A DNA stretch of 64,000 bases from Tissierella sp032104385 (lineage in GTDB: Bacteria; Bacillota; Clostridia; Tissierellales; Tissierellaceae). Below the pieces are notes generated by a model. That model worked only from the letters and a program-made list of their open reading frames with translations. It was not told the DNA's origin and searched no databases. Position numbers and translations under genes: made by a program. Of this stretch, positions 51,744 to 60,951 are shown piece after piece (within the stretch, counting starts at the first letter, position 1; each line of letters starts with the position of its first letter). The DNA is taken from the NCBI RefSeq assembly GCF_032104385.1, contig NZ_DAMCHJ010000003.1, forward strand, positions 186,001 through 250,000, given 5' to 3'.

Positions 51744-52972
51744 TCATTTATTAACATAAATTTTCTTAATTCAAAAAATGCTCTTATGGATGCTTTATTT
51801 TGTATAGATTGTCTATTTCCATTGAAATTACATTTAATAGGTATAGATATACCTTTATGTGCAATACACATATATACTAATCCCACTGGTTTTTCTTCAG
51901 TTCCACCATCTGGACCAGCAATTCCTGTTATAGATAATGCTAAATTCAAGCTATTTCTAGTTAATAATCCATTAGCCATTTCTATAGCAGTTTCCTTACT
52001 CACGGCGCCATATTTTTTTAATGTATCAGAACTTACTCCAAGTTCCTCTTTTTTCGCATTATTACTATAAGTAACAATACTTCTGTCAAAAACTTCAGAT
52101 ACACCAGGTATACGACTGAATTTACTACTAATTAATCCTCCCGTACAGGATTCACAAAAGCCAATCTTATAGTTTTTTTCTTTTAGTAAATTAAATACTA
52201 TAACTTCTATTGGAACATTGTCAAAACCATATATATACTCATCAAATCTATCTTCTAGTATTTTGATCATGTTATTTACTTTATTTTCAATAATATCTTT
52301 ATCTTTTCCTTTACCTACTATTTTAATCTCAACCTCTACTTCTTTGGCAAATGTTGCAATTTTAATATCTGGATCCTTATTTATCAAATCCTTTATTTGC
52401 ATTTCTAGCTGAGATTCACCCATACCTATTATATTAATAGATCTATTGATAATATTAAAATCTTCATGAAGAAGAGGTATTACTTCATTATTAAGCATTA
52501 ATTCCATCTCATTTGGAGGCCCAGGTAACATTATTATCATTTTATTATCTTTAGATAAAAAAATACCAGGTGCAGTGCCAATAGAATTTTTTAAGAACTG
52601 ACTTCCTTTTGGTTTTAGAGCTTGTTTTAAATTATTAGGAGACATTGCTTTATTTAAATTGCTAAATAAGCTTCTAATATTATCTTCCATATCTTTATCT
52701 TTAACTAGCTCTAAACCTAATGCTTCAGTTATGACCTCTTTTGTCAAATCATCATCTGTAGGACCTAGCCCTCCTGTTGTAATTATAAGATCCGCTCTTT
52801 GCAAAGATATTTTTATAATATCCTTAACCCTAGTTTTATTGTCATCAACAGAAGTGTGATAATAAGTTTCTATTCCAAGTTCTAATAGTTTACTAGAAAT
52901 GTATTTACTATGAGTATTTAAAGTACTGCCCATAGTAATTTCTGAGCCTATTGTAATAATTTCTGCTATCAT
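51740..52972 (-). CDS. cinA: CinA family competence/damage-inducible protein (nicotinamide-nucleotide amidase domain)
   Basis: A 410-residue, two-domain CinA. The N-terminal MoCF-like domain (AEIITIGSEITMGSTLNTHS, ITTGGLGPTDDDLTKE, PGPPNEME) is of the ADP-ribose/FAD pyrophosphatase type. The C-terminal domain (GFCESCTGGLISSKFSRIPG, ITGIAGPDGGTEEKPVG) hydrolyses NMN amide. The ATG at 52972 is used; the GTG at 52981 lies in the AAAGGTGA site. The order pgsA-cinA-recA is the classical Firmicutes one. Confidence 0.92.
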   Translation of the reverse strand: MIAEIITIGSEITMGSTLNTHSKYISSKLLELGIETYYHTSVDDNKTRVKDIIKISLQRADLIITTGGLGPTDDDLTKEVITEALGLELVKDKDMEDNIRSLFSNLNKAMSPNNLKQALKPKGSQFLKNSIGTAPGIFLSKDNKMIIMLPGPPNEMELMLNNEVIPLLHEDFNIINRSINIIGMGESQLEMQIKDLINKDPDIKIATFAKEVEVEIKIVGKGKDKDIIENKVNNMIKILEDRFDEYIYGFDNVPIEVIVFNLLKEKNYKIGFCESCTGGLISSKFSRIPGVSEVFDRSIVTYSNNAKKEELGVSSDTLKKYGAVSKETAIEMANGLLTRNSLNLALSITGIAGPDGGTEEKPVGLVYMCIAHKGISIPIKCNFNGNRQSIQNKASIRAFFELRKFMLIND

Positions 52973-52984
52973 TGTAATCACCTT

Positions 52985-53530
52985 TTATTTAATACCCATT
53001 TTAAGGGCAGATTTATTTTTATATATATAATCTATTCCAGATATTATTGTAAAAAATAATGAAATATATAACATAATATAATCAAAAGGAAGATTAATTA
53101 AATTAAATGGAAAATTATTCAGTAATAAAGCAATTATAGCTACTAATTGTGTAATAGTTTTTATCTTACCTAATGAACTTGCAGCTATAGTTATACCTTC
53201 TGAAGCCGCAATTATTCTAAAGCCAGTGATAGTAAATTCTCGTGCAATAATCAACACTACAACCCAACCAGGAACTTTACCTAATTCCACTAAAGAAATC
53301 AAAGCAGCTGATACCAAGACCTTGTCAGCTAGCGGATCTACAAATTTTCCAAAATTAGTAATCATATTTCTACTTCTAGCAATATATCCATCCAAGGTAT
53401 CTGTTAAGGATGCAATGATAAAAATTGCAGCTGCCAAATAAGTATTATATGGAAGATTAGAATATAATACAAACATGAATATTGGTACTAAAAATACTCT
53501 GAAAATAGTTATTTTGTTTGCTAAGTTCAC
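52985..53530 (-). CDS. pgsA: CDP-diacylglycerol--glycerol-3-phosphate 3-phosphatidyltransferase
   Basis: A 181-residue membrane enzyme that makes phosphatidylglycerol phosphate. The CDP-alcohol phosphotransferase motif starts at DTLDGYIAR and ends with GKFVDPLADK (D-x2-D-G-x2-A-R-x8-G-x3-D-x3-D). About five membrane helices are seen. GTG at 53530 overlaps the rimO stop by one base, with GGGGAGGT upstream, so translation is coupled. Confidence 0.93.
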   Translation of the reverse strand: MNLANKITIFRVFLVPIFMFVLYSNLPYNTYLAAAIFIIASLTDTLDGYIARSRNMITNFGKFVDPLADKVLVSAALISLVELGKVPGWVVVLIIAREFTITGFRIIAASEGITIAASSLGKIKTITQLVAIIALLLNNFPFNLINLPFDYIMLYISLFFTIISGIDYIYKNKSALKMGIK

Positions 53531-54855
53531 TAGATTACCTCCCCTATTAAATCATACTCTAAATAATCAGTTACTTTAACTTTTATAAAATCACCTATCT
53601 GTAGTTTTTTAATAGAGTTAACATAAACAACACCATCAATTTCGGGGCTATCCATATACGTCCTACCAACATAAGTATTATTACCACAAAGTTCTTCTAT
53701 TAATACATTAAATGTTTTTCCAACCTTGCTCATCATGATATCCTCGGATATATCTTTTTGAAGTTCCATAACTTTATCTCTTCGGTATTCTTTTATTTCT
53801 TGTGAAACTTGGTTTGGAAGATCATAGGCAGGAGTATCTTCCTCTTGGGAATAAGTAAAAACACCTAATCTCTCAAATTTTATATTTTTAATAAAGTTTA
53901 ATAGATCATTAAAATGTTCTTCAGTCTCTCCAGGAAATCCTACAATAAATGTTGTTCTTATAATTATTTCAGGGATTTCTTTTCTCAATTTATCAATTAA
54001 TAAAATAATATTCTCCTTGCTTGTTCTTCTATTCATTTTTTTTAGAACATTATTATTTACATGTTGTAATGGAATATCTACATATTTAACCACTTTTTGA
54101 TTGTTTTTAATTGACTTTATTAGATTATCATTAAAATTATCAGGATATAAATATAGTAATCTAATCCAAGTAATACCATCTATATTATTTAGTTCATCTA
54201 ACAATTTATATAAGGAATATTCTCCATATAAATCAATCCCATAATCAGAAGTATTTTGACCAATTAAAATTATTTCCTTTACCCCATTAGAAGCTAAATA
54301 CTTTACTTCTTCTATAATGTCTTCCATTTTTCTGCTTCTATGCTTTCCTCTTAACCTAGGAATAATACAATATGTGCAAAAGTTATCACATCCCTCAGAA
54401 ATTCTTACATATTCCGTAATATTAAAATTAATTCTTTTTACTTCTTCTAAGTAATCTACATCTATATTTCCTGTCTTTTTAATTCTTTGAGATTTTAATT
54501 CTAATTCTTTAATAACTAAGGAAATATCCTTTATATTTCCAGTACCAATTACGGCATCAATATCAGGAATTTCATCCATTAATTCTTGAGAATATCTTTC
54601 AGCTAAACAACCTGCTAATATTAAGTATTTACAATTACCTTCGTTTTTATATCTAATCATTTCCCAAATAGTTTCTATAGATTCTTCTTTTGCCTTCTCT
54701 ATAAACCCACATGTATTTACAATGATAGTGTCTGCTTCCTCTAATGAACTAGCCACTATATAATTACTTTCCCTTAATATACTTATCATTAGTTCCGAAT
54801 CTATTTCATTTTTTGAACAACCTAAAGTAACAACGTAAATTTTTTTTGTTTTCAT
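53530..54855 (-). CDS. rimO: Ribosomal protein S12 methylthiotransferase RimO
   Basis: A 441-residue radical-SAM methylthiotransferase acting on an aspartate of ribosomal protein S12. The N-terminal UPF0004 domain has TLGCSKNEIDSE, the radical-SAM motif is GCDNFCTYCIIPRLRGKHRSR in two parts at about 155, and the TRAM domain is at about 375-440. It differs from the MiaB at 31493 by CSKNEID and LRGKHRSR, which are RimO hallmarks. ATG at 54855, with GGAGAGAT upstream; the ftsK stop lies 1 base before it. Confidence 0.93.
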   Translation of the reverse strand: MKTKKIYVVTLGCSKNEIDSELMISILRESNYIVASSLEEADTIIVNTCGFIEKAKEESIETIWEMIRYKNEGNCKYLILAGCLAERYSQELMDEIPDIDAVIGTGNIKDISLVIKELELKSQRIKKTGNIDVDYLEEVKRINFNITEYVRISEGCDNFCTYCIIPRLRGKHRSRKMEDIIEEVKYLASNGVKEIILIGQNTSDYGIDLYGEYSLYKLLDELNNIDGITWIRLLYLYPDNFNDNLIKSIKNNQKVVKYVDIPLQHVNNNVLKKMNRRTSKENIILLIDKLRKEIPEIIIRTTFIVGFPGETEEHFNDLLNFIKNIKFERLGVFTYSQEEDTPAYDLPNQVSQEIKEYRRDKVMELQKDISEDIMMSKVGKTFNVLIEELCGNNTYVGRTYMDSPEIDGVVYVNSIKKLQIGDFIKVKVTDYLEYDLIGEVI

Positions 54856-54856
54856 T

Positions 54857-57028
54857 CTATCTCTCCTTAAATGTTGACTCTAAATCTTCTGGTGATAATA
54901 ATACCTTTCTAGGCTTACTACCTTCATATCCTCCTATTACACCCCGTTCTTCCATTTCATCTACGATTCTCGCAGCTCTAGCATATCCAATTTTTAATCT
55001 CCTTTGTAACAATGAAATTGAAGCCTGTCCTTCTTCTACAACTAAAGATATTGCAGTTGGTAATAATTCATCACTGTCAGTAAAGGATATTTCCTTTGAA
55101 TTTTCTACTACTTCAATAATATCTTCATTATATTCAGTTATATCCTGAGCTTTAAGAGAATTAACTACAGCTTCTACTTCTTCATCAGATATAAAAGCAC
55201 CTTGTAACCTAGAAGGTTTCGAATAAAAAGATGGATAAAATAACATATCACCTTTTCCTAAAAGTTTCTCTGCTCCTGCCATATCTAAAATGGTTCTAGA
55301 ATCCACTTGAGAAGATACAGCAAATGATATTCTTGAAGGTATATTAGCCTTTATAGTACCAGTTATAACGTCTACAGATGGTCTTTGGGTGGCCACAATA
55401 AGATACATTCCTGCAGCTCTAGCCATTTGAGCAAGTCTACAAATATAATCTTCTATTTCTTGAGCTGCAACCATCATTAAATCTGCTAATTCATCAATTA
55501 TTATAACTATTGTAGGTAATTCTTCATCTTCAGTATCTTTAGTCTTGTTATTATAAGATTTTATGTCCCTAACATTATTTTCAGCAAATAGTTTATATCT
55601 TTTCTCCATCTCAGTTACAGCCCAGTTAAGTGCAAAAGCAGCTTTTTTTGCATCAGTTACTACTGGAATTAATAAATGAGGGATACCATTATATATACTT
55701 AATTCTACCATTTTAGGATCTATAAGTAAAAGTTTAACATCTTCAGGAGAGGATTTATATAATATACTCATGATTATGGTATTGATACAAACTGATTTTC
55801 CTGAACCAGTAGCTCCCGCTATGAGTAAATGTGGCATTTTATCAATAGTAGACACTATCACATTGCCTGATATATCTTTTCCAAGAGCTAAAGGTATAGG
55901 AGAATCAATAGTATTATATGTTTCAGAAGTAATTATTTCCTTCAGAAGTACACTACTTTTTATTTTATTTGGAACCTCAATACCTACGGCTGCCTTACCA
56001 GGGATAGGTGCTTCAATCCGAATATCAGAGGAAGCCAAACTTAAAGCTATATTATCAGATAAAGATACTATCTTGCTAAGTTTGATCCCAGGAGAAGGTT
56101 GCAGTTCATAACAAGTAATAGTCGGTCCTTTATTAATTTGAGTAATTGTTGCATCAATTCCAAAGTTTTTCATTGTTTCTTCAATTATCTTAGCATTATT
56201 TAATATCTCTTTTCTATCATCACTGTCTTGATTTGATGTTGGAGATTTTAGTAAGGATAAGGAGGGTGTATTGTATGTAGAAATATGATTCTTATTTTGT
56301 TTGTTTTTTATTTCAGTATCTATATTATTTATTTCTTCAATATTCATTTCTTTTGAATTTTCTTTTTTTTGATTTTTTACATAATCTAAGATTTTAATAT
56401 CATTTTTAATATCTTCTTGATTTAATTCGGGTTTTATCTCATTTACTATTTTAAATTTAGGTTTATTTCTTTTACTTTCTGCTGTTTTCTTCACATTTTT
56501 AGATTTCAAAAAAATATCTTTAACTTTAATATTGGTTACAATTAATGTATTTATAATAATAATAAATCCTAAAACAAGATAAGAACCTATTGAACCAAAT
56601 AATCTATAAATAAAAAAACCAAAAAAACTACCAATTATACCTCCGCCTTTTCCAATTTTACTTAAATTAATGGAACTATTAATCCTATCAATAAATTTAT
56701 AATCAAAAGGATTTATTCCATCAAGCATAATTAATATGCTTAAAAGTATAAACCCCATAGATAAAATCATTCTTCCTTCCATATGCTTATAATCATCTAA
56801 GAAAAAGATAATTCCGGAAGCTATTATGATTAAAGGAAAGAAATAAGAGCCAAACCCCATTAAAGAAAAAGTAGTACCTTTAATTATAGAACCTATTATC
56901 CCCATATTAGAGCTAAATAGACTTATCATTGATAATATACCTAATGCAATTATAATTATTCCTATAATATCTTTATTATATTTATTTTTTTTTTGAGTTT
57001 TTTTAATAGTTTTCTTTTTAAGGTTCAA
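54857..57028 (-). CDS. spoIIIE: DNA translocase FtsK/SpoIIIE
   Basis: A 723-residue septal DNA pump that clears chromosome from the closing septum and, in sporulation, pumps it into the forespore. Four membrane helices span about 22-170. A variable linker (about 175-265) is followed by the motor: Walker A AGATGSGKSVCINT (about 405), Walker B TIVIIIDELADLMM and the ATQRPSVDVITG block. The C-terminal gamma winged helix (KIGYARAARIVDEMEERGVIG) reads the polar DNA motifs. TTG at 57028 follows AAGGGGGGAG. Size fits SpoIIIE. Confidence 0.94.
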   Translation of the reverse strand: MNLKKKTIKKTQKKNKYNKDIIGIIIIALGILSMISLFSSNMGIIGSIIKGTTFSLMGFGSYFFPLIIIASGIIFFLDDYKHMEGRMILSMGFILLSILIMLDGINPFDYKFIDRINSSINLSKIGKGGGIIGSFFGFFIYRLFGSIGSYLVLGFIIIINTLIVTNIKVKDIFLKSKNVKKTAESKRNKPKFKIVNEIKPELNQEDIKNDIKILDYVKNQKKENSKEMNIEEINNIDTEIKNKQNKNHISTYNTPSLSLLKSPTSNQDSDDRKEILNNAKIIEETMKNFGIDATITQINKGPTITCYELQPSPGIKLSKIVSLSDNIALSLASSDIRIEAPIPGKAAVGIEVPNKIKSSVLLKEIITSETYNTIDSPIPLALGKDISGNVIVSTIDKMPHLLIAGATGSGKSVCINTIIMSILYKSSPEDVKLLLIDPKMVELSIYNGIPHLLIPVVTDAKKAAFALNWAVTEMEKRYKLFAENNVRDIKSYNNKTKDTEDEELPTIVIIIDELADLMMVAAQEIEDYICRLAQMARAAGMYLIVATQRPSVDVITGTIKANIPSRISFAVSSQVDSRTILDMAGAEKLLGKGDMLFYPSFYSKPSRLQGAFISDEEVEAVVNSLKAQDITEYNEDIIEVVENSKEISFTDSDELLPTAISLVVEEGQASISLLQRRLKIGYARAARIVDEMEERGVIGGYEGSKPRKVLLSPEDLESTFKER

Positions 57029-57089
57029 AAAACTCCCCCCTTTTTAAAGTATATGCTGTAGTTATTATAGCATAATTTGGAATTCTATT

Positions 57090-57782
57090 CTATTTATTTT
57101 TATCCTCTACCATATTATCAAGTTTTTTTAAAGCGGTTGAAAAACCTCCTACTTCATCAATTAATTTATATTTTACTGCTTCTTCTCCAACTAATATCGT
57201 TCCTACATCATTTGCAATTTCATCTGTTGAATACATTAACTCGTTTAGTGTTTTGCCATCTATTTCTGAAGTTCTTAATATAAAATTGATTATTCTTTGC
57301 TGCATCTTTTGAAAATATCTAAAAGTTTGTGGCACACCAATAACTAAGCCAGTAGTTCTAATGGGGTGTATTGTCATAGTTGCAGTAGGAACAATAAATG
57401 AATAATCTGTTGAAGTAGCTAAAGGTACTCCAATGCTATGTCCTCCACCTAAAACTAAAGATACTTTAGGTTTATCCACTGAATTTATTAATTCAGAAAG
57501 AGCTAAACCAGCTTCTACATCTCCACCAACAGTATTTAAAATAATAAAGATTCCCTCTATTTTAGGATCCTGTTGAGCTGCTATTAGTAAAGGAATAATA
57601 TGTTCATATTTAGTAGCTTTTTTGTCATTAGGGGAAATTGTGTGACCTTCTATTTCCCCAATAATAGATATAAATTGAATATTATTTTTTACTTCCGGAA
57701 TATTAGTAGTACCTATTTCTTTAATATTTTCTAGTTTTTCCTCTTGAATTGGGGAATTGTCATCTTTATTTTTCTTATTCAT
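57090..57782 (-). CDS. tepA: ClpP-like translocation-enhancing protein TepA
   Basis: A 230-residue cytosolic serine peptidase of the ClpP/TepA family. A polar N terminus (about 1-45) is followed by the ClpP fold: ILNTVGGDVEAGLALSEL, the nucleophile region LGGGHSIGVPLATS and TMTIHPIRTTG with the active His. In Bacillus TepA (YmfB) degrades small acid-soluble spore proteins and influences protein export. ATG at 57782 follows AGGAGGAAAAT. Its position next to spoIIIE is conserved in Bacillus and clostridia. Confidence 0.88.
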   Translation of the reverse strand: MNKKNKDDNSPIQEEKLENIKEIGTTNIPEVKNNIQFISIIGEIEGHTISPNDKKATKYEHIIPLLIAAQQDPKIEGIFIILNTVGGDVEAGLALSELINSVDKPKVSLVLGGGHSIGVPLATSTDYSFIVPTATMTIHPIRTTGLVIGVPQTFRYFQKMQQRIINFILRTSEIDGKTLNELMYSTDEIANDVGTILVGEEAVKYKLIDEVGGFSTALKKLDNMVEDKNK

Positions 57783-57847
57783 ATTTTCCTCCTAAAATAA
57801 TTAATATCTATAGCATTTACTTAAAAAAACAATAATATTCCTTATAC

Positions 57848-57883
57848 AAAAAAATACATATATCTTATTGAGATATATGTATT
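57848..57883 (-). terminator. Terminator after ylmC
   Basis: AATACATATATCT (57853-57865) pairs with 57871-57883, loop 5 bases. On the minus strand a run of seven T follows. Confidence 0.8.
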
Positions 57884-57896
57884 AAAAGTATAATAA

Positions 57897-58136
57897 TTAT
57901 TCAATTTCAATAATAATCATATCATAACCTATCTTTCTAATTGTATCCCAATGTATTTCTATATCATTACTTTCTAAACCTAAAATTCTTAATCCTAATC
58001 TTTTTTCAGGCACTAATAAAGAAATAATTTTACCAGTTTCTTCATCAATTAAAAGGTCACTATCTACTATCATACCAAGTCTACCACCATTATTTAAATT
58101 TACAATTTCTTTTTGACCTAATTCGGATAAACGCAT
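57897..58136 (-). CDS. ylmC: YlmC/YmxH family sporulation protein (PRC-barrel)
   Basis: A 79-residue PRC-barrel-like protein of the YlmC/YmxH family. It reads RLSELGQKEIVNLNNGGRLG, SDLLIDEETGKIISLLVPE and IHWDTIRKIGYDMIII, all typical. Members are conserved in spore formers; the function is unknown. The ATG at 58136 follows TTAGGAGGAGATTTT. The order M16 peptidase-dut-ylmC-tepA resembles the Bacillus mlpA-ymxH-spoVFA region. Confidence 0.88.
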   Translation of the reverse strand: MRLSELGQKEIVNLNNGGRLGMIVDSDLLIDEETGKIISLLVPEKRLGLRILGLESNDIEIHWDTIRKIGYDMIIIEIE

Positions 58137-58194
58137 AAAATCTCCTCCTAATTCTTTATATTATATAATATTATAGGAATTTGAGTAATATACG

Positions 58195-58222
58195 TTATCA
58201 TTTATGATAACATCTTATTAGA
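58195..58222. repeat. 28-base exact repeat, copy 1 (dut-ylmC gap)
   Basis: Identical over 28 bases to 60801-60828 in the same orientation. The first 16 bases form a dyad, TTATCATTTATGATAA; the rest begins CATCTTATTAGA. The similarity runs on for about 8 more bases with two differences, into the dut stop codon. Confidence 0.85.
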
Positions 58223-58224
58223 TA

Positions 58225-58656
58225 TCAATACCCAGAATGACCAAATCCTCCCTCGCCTCTAATAGTCTCATCTAAATCATCAGCTATTATTAAGGTAGCT
58301 TTTTCATATTTAATGAATACCATTTGTGCAATTCTATCACCTTTGTTAATGATATATGACTCTTTACCAAGATTAATTAAAATCACTTTGATTTCTCCCC
58401 TATAATCACTATCTATTGTGCCAATTCCATTGGCTAATGTTATTCCGTGTTTTAAAGCTAATCCTGACCTACCCCTAATTTGAGCTTCATATCCTTCTGG
58501 TATTGAAAGAAATAATCCCGTTGGTACTAAAACCCTATCTAGTGGTTTTACCTCTATAGACTCATGAATATTAGCTTGTAAATCCAATCCCGCTGCTCCA
58601 TTTGTCTTATATTCTGGTAATTGAAACTGAGACTTATTAATTACTTTTACTTTCAT
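58225..58656 (-). CDS. dut: dUTP diphosphatase
   Basis: A 143-residue trimeric dUTPase that hydrolyses dUTP to dUMP. Motifs 1-5 are all present: AAGLDLQAN, RGRSGLALKHG, NGIGTIDSDYRGEI, GDRIAQMVF and RGEGGFGHSGY. The C-terminal motif, which closes over the substrate, is intact. The ATG at 58656 is used (GGAGTG upstream); the GTG at 58665 is inside that site. It follows the M16 peptidase by 15 bases. Confidence 0.95.
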   Translation of the reverse strand: MKVKVINKSQFQLPEYKTNGAAGLDLQANIHESIEVKPLDRVLVPTGLFLSIPEGYEAQIRGRSGLALKHGITLANGIGTIDSDYRGEIKVILINLGKESYIINKGDRIAQMVFIKYEKATLIIADDLDETIRGEGGFGHSGY

Positions 58657-58671
58657 GCTAACCACACTCCA

Positions 58672-59943
58672 TTAAAATAATATATTTTTTATTTTTTGTT
58701 CAGTCATATCTTGATTTTTAATATCTCCTACATATGCAATATTAATGGCTTTTTTGTTAAATACGATTTTTATTATTTCTTCTATATCACTTAAATTTAC
58801 TTTATCAATTTTATTTAATATTTCATCAGGAGATTGTACTCTATTAAAAAGCGATAGAGATTTTCCTATTTCATACATTCTACTAAATGTTCCTTCCATT
58901 CCAAGAACATAACTGCCTTTTAGCTGTTCTTTAGATTTATCTAATTCATCTTTTGAGATTAATTTTTTTCTAATATCATCAATTTCTTTTCCAATATGTT
59001 TTATAGTTTTTAATAGTTGGGATGGATGTAATCCAGTGTATATACTTAATATACCTATATCTTTATAAGATGATGGATATGATTCAATAGCATAAGCTAA
59101 ACCTAAATCTTCACGTATTTTTTGAAACAATCTCGAACTCATACTACCCCCGAAAATATTATTTAATACTAATAATGCCTCTATGTTTTGAGAAACAATT
59201 GGCAAACCTTCCATTCCAATGCAAAAATTTAGTTGTTCTGTGTTTTTATTGATACCTTTTAATTTATTGGTGAAACTATAAATATTGTTGATCTTATCAT
59301 CATTTTTATTAGAATTATTAAAGTTGCCAAAATAATGATTTAACATTTTGAAAACTTCTTTGGTGTCAATATTACCTGCTAATGATATAACTATATTTTC
59401 AGGCCTATAATTATTAAAAAAATAATTAATAAGTTCATCCCTATTTAAATTCTTAATACTTTCTTCTATGCCTAATATGGGATGACCAAGAGGTGTATCT
59501 TCAAACATTATATCATTTAATAACTCACTGACCATATCCTCAGGTGAATCTAGATACATATTTATTTCTTCTATTATTACTGTCTTTTCCTTTTCTATAT
59601 CTGATTCTAAAAAATTTGAGTTAGTCAACATATCTGCTAATACATCTATAGCTATATCTATATGATTATATAAGACCTTAGCATAATAACATGTGCTTTC
59701 TTTACCAGTAAAAGCATTTAATTGACCACCTATATTATCTATTGCTTCTGCAATATCTTTAGCTGTTCTCTTTCCTGTACCCTTGAACAACATATGCTCT
59801 ATAAAATGAGATACCCCATTATTATGCTTGTCCTCTTTTACAGAACCATTATCAACTATAATTCCAATGGAAACAGAGTTGACATAGGGAATCTTTTCCA
59901 TGACAACTCTTATACCATTATCCAATTTATCTATTATATACAT
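58672..59943 (-). CDS. M16 family zinc peptidase (YmxG/MlpA-like)
   Basis: A 423-residue pitrilysin-family peptidase. The inverted zinc motif HFIEH lies at about 47-51 (VSHFIEHMLFKGT), with the third ligand Glu in EKTVIIEEINMYLDSPED. The second, inactive M16_C domain follows (about 170-410). It is the single-chain bacterial type related to mitochondrial processing peptidase, located next to pnp as ymxG/mlpA in Bacillus. ATG at 59943 follows TGGAGGAGAAT. Confidence 0.92.
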   Translation of the reverse strand: MYIIDKLDNGIRVVMEKIPYVNSVSIGIIVDNGSVKEDKHNNGVSHFIEHMLFKGTGKRTAKDIAEAIDNIGGQLNAFTGKESTCYYAKVLYNHIDIAIDVLADMLTNSNFLESDIEKEKTVIIEEINMYLDSPEDMVSELLNDIMFEDTPLGHPILGIEESIKNLNRDELINYFFNNYRPENIVISLAGNIDTKEVFKMLNHYFGNFNNSNKNDDKINNIYSFTNKLKGINKNTEQLNFCIGMEGLPIVSQNIEALLVLNNIFGGSMSSRLFQKIREDLGLAYAIESYPSSYKDIGILSIYTGLHPSQLLKTIKHIGKEIDDIRKKLISKDELDKSKEQLKGSYVLGMEGTFSRMYEIGKSLSLFNRVQSPDEILNKIDKVNLSDIEEIIKIVFNKKAINIAYVGDIKNQDMTEQKIKNILF

Positions 59944-59960
59944 ATTCTCCTCCAGTATTA

Positions 59961-60674
59961 CTAATTGTTTTTTATTACATCACTTATTGTACCAATTTTA
60001 TAACCATTTTGATATAGGTAATTTATTATTTCTGGTAATGCTTTAACTGTTTCTTCAGTAGGATGCATTAAAACAATTGCAGAATTATGTATCTTTGGAA
60101 TAACCCTATTAATGATTACATCTTTTGTACTATCTTTTCTCCAGTCAATCGTATCTATACTCCACATTATAAGTTCATATCCTAAATCTTTTGTTGCCTT
60201 TACAGTATTATCATTGTAAGCACCTGATGGCGGTGCAAAATATTTTGAATCAATATTCAAGGTTTCCTTAATTATATTATGAGCTTTCACTATTCCTTCT
60301 TTATTTTCATTATAGGATAATTTATCATAATCTACATGACTATAACCATGATTCCCAATTTCATGGTTATCATTATATATCATTTTTAAAGTTTCCTTAT
60401 TTTTTTCTGCCCATTTACCAGTTACAAAATATGTAATTTTAATATCATTTTCTTTAAATATCTCTAACATATTTGGAATGTTTTCATCTCCCCAGTCTAC
60501 ATTACAAGCAAATGCGATTATCTTTTCATCAATATTCCCCTGATAGTATACATCTGAATTAAAAGTTTCTTCTGTCTTATTATAGACTCTTAAAATAGAT
60601 AAAGTTATTATAACTAGTATTAAAACAATTAAAATGGTAAACAGAGTCTTTTTATTCACAATAACTAATTTCAT
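59961..60674 (-). CDS. Polysaccharide deacetylase family protein (PdaB/YlxY-like)
   Basis: A 237-residue membrane-anchored NodB-fold protein. One N-terminal helix (TLFTILIVLILVIITLSIL) precedes the deacetylase domain. The metal-binding HGYSH is present (NHGYSHVDYD, about 110) and so is LMHP near the end. But motif 1 reads CNVDWGDE instead of TFDDG, and motif 3 has APPSG instead of RxPxG. Catalysis may therefore be lost or altered, as seen in YlxY-type proteins. ATG 60674 preferred over 60680 by distance to GGAGGG. It lies between pnp and the M16 peptidase as ylxY does in Bacillus. Confidence 0.85.
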   Translation of the reverse strand: MKLVIVNKKTLFTILIVLILVIITLSILRVYNKTEETFNSDVYYQGNIDEKIIAFACNVDWGDENIPNMLEIFKENDIKITYFVTGKWAEKNKETLKMIYNDNHEIGNHGYSHVDYDKLSYNENKEGIVKAHNIIKETLNIDSKYFAPPSGAYNDNTVKATKDLGYELIMWSIDTIDWRKDSTKDVIINRVIPKIHNSAIVLMHPTEETVKALPEIINYLYQNGYKIGTISDVIKNN

Positions 60675-60745
60675 ATACATCCCTCCAATATCTTATATAT
60701 CTATATATATTCAAAGGGTTAGTAAATTATCCTAAAAAGTAAATT

Positions 60746-60771
60746 AGGGAAACCATTTTCATAGGTTCCCT
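60746..60771. terminator. Hairpin in the pnp-deacetylase gap
   Basis: AGGGAA (60746-60751) with CC (60753-60754) pairs with GG-TTCCCT (60764-60771), one bulged A. On the minus strand T-rich sequence follows, so it could be a terminator or leader hairpin before the deacetylase gene. Confidence 0.5.
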
Positions 60772-60800
60772 TTATTGATTAATTATTATAAGTTTACATA

Positions 60801-60828
60801 TTATCATTTATGATAACATCTTATTAGA
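60801..60828. repeat. 28-base exact repeat, copy 2 (pnp-deacetylase gap)
   Basis: Same 28 bases as 58195-58222, including the 16-base dyad. It lies 127 bases upstream of the deacetylase start. A related 14-bp dyad, TATCATAAATGATA, is at 19231-19244. Confidence 0.85.
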
Positions 60829-60913
60829 CATTAATATTGAAAATAAATAGGTCTATATTAAACTTCCCTATACTAAAGTGTTTCCATTATTGCTTTTACA
60901 ATTTATGAGACAC

Positions 60914-60941
60914 AAAAACATGAACCTTATTTTGGTTCATG
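60914..60941 (-). terminator. Terminator after pnp
   Basis: CATGAACC (60919-60926) pairs with GGTTCATG (60934-60941), loop 7 bases. On the minus strand TTTTTG follows. Confidence 0.85.
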
Positions 60942-60951
60942 CATTAGTATT

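Noticed and set aside
58195..58222. Fur or PerR box
   Set aside because: The dyad has 7-2-7 symmetry with TTATCAT arms, unlike the TGATAAT 7-1-7 Fur or TTATAAT PerR arrangements.
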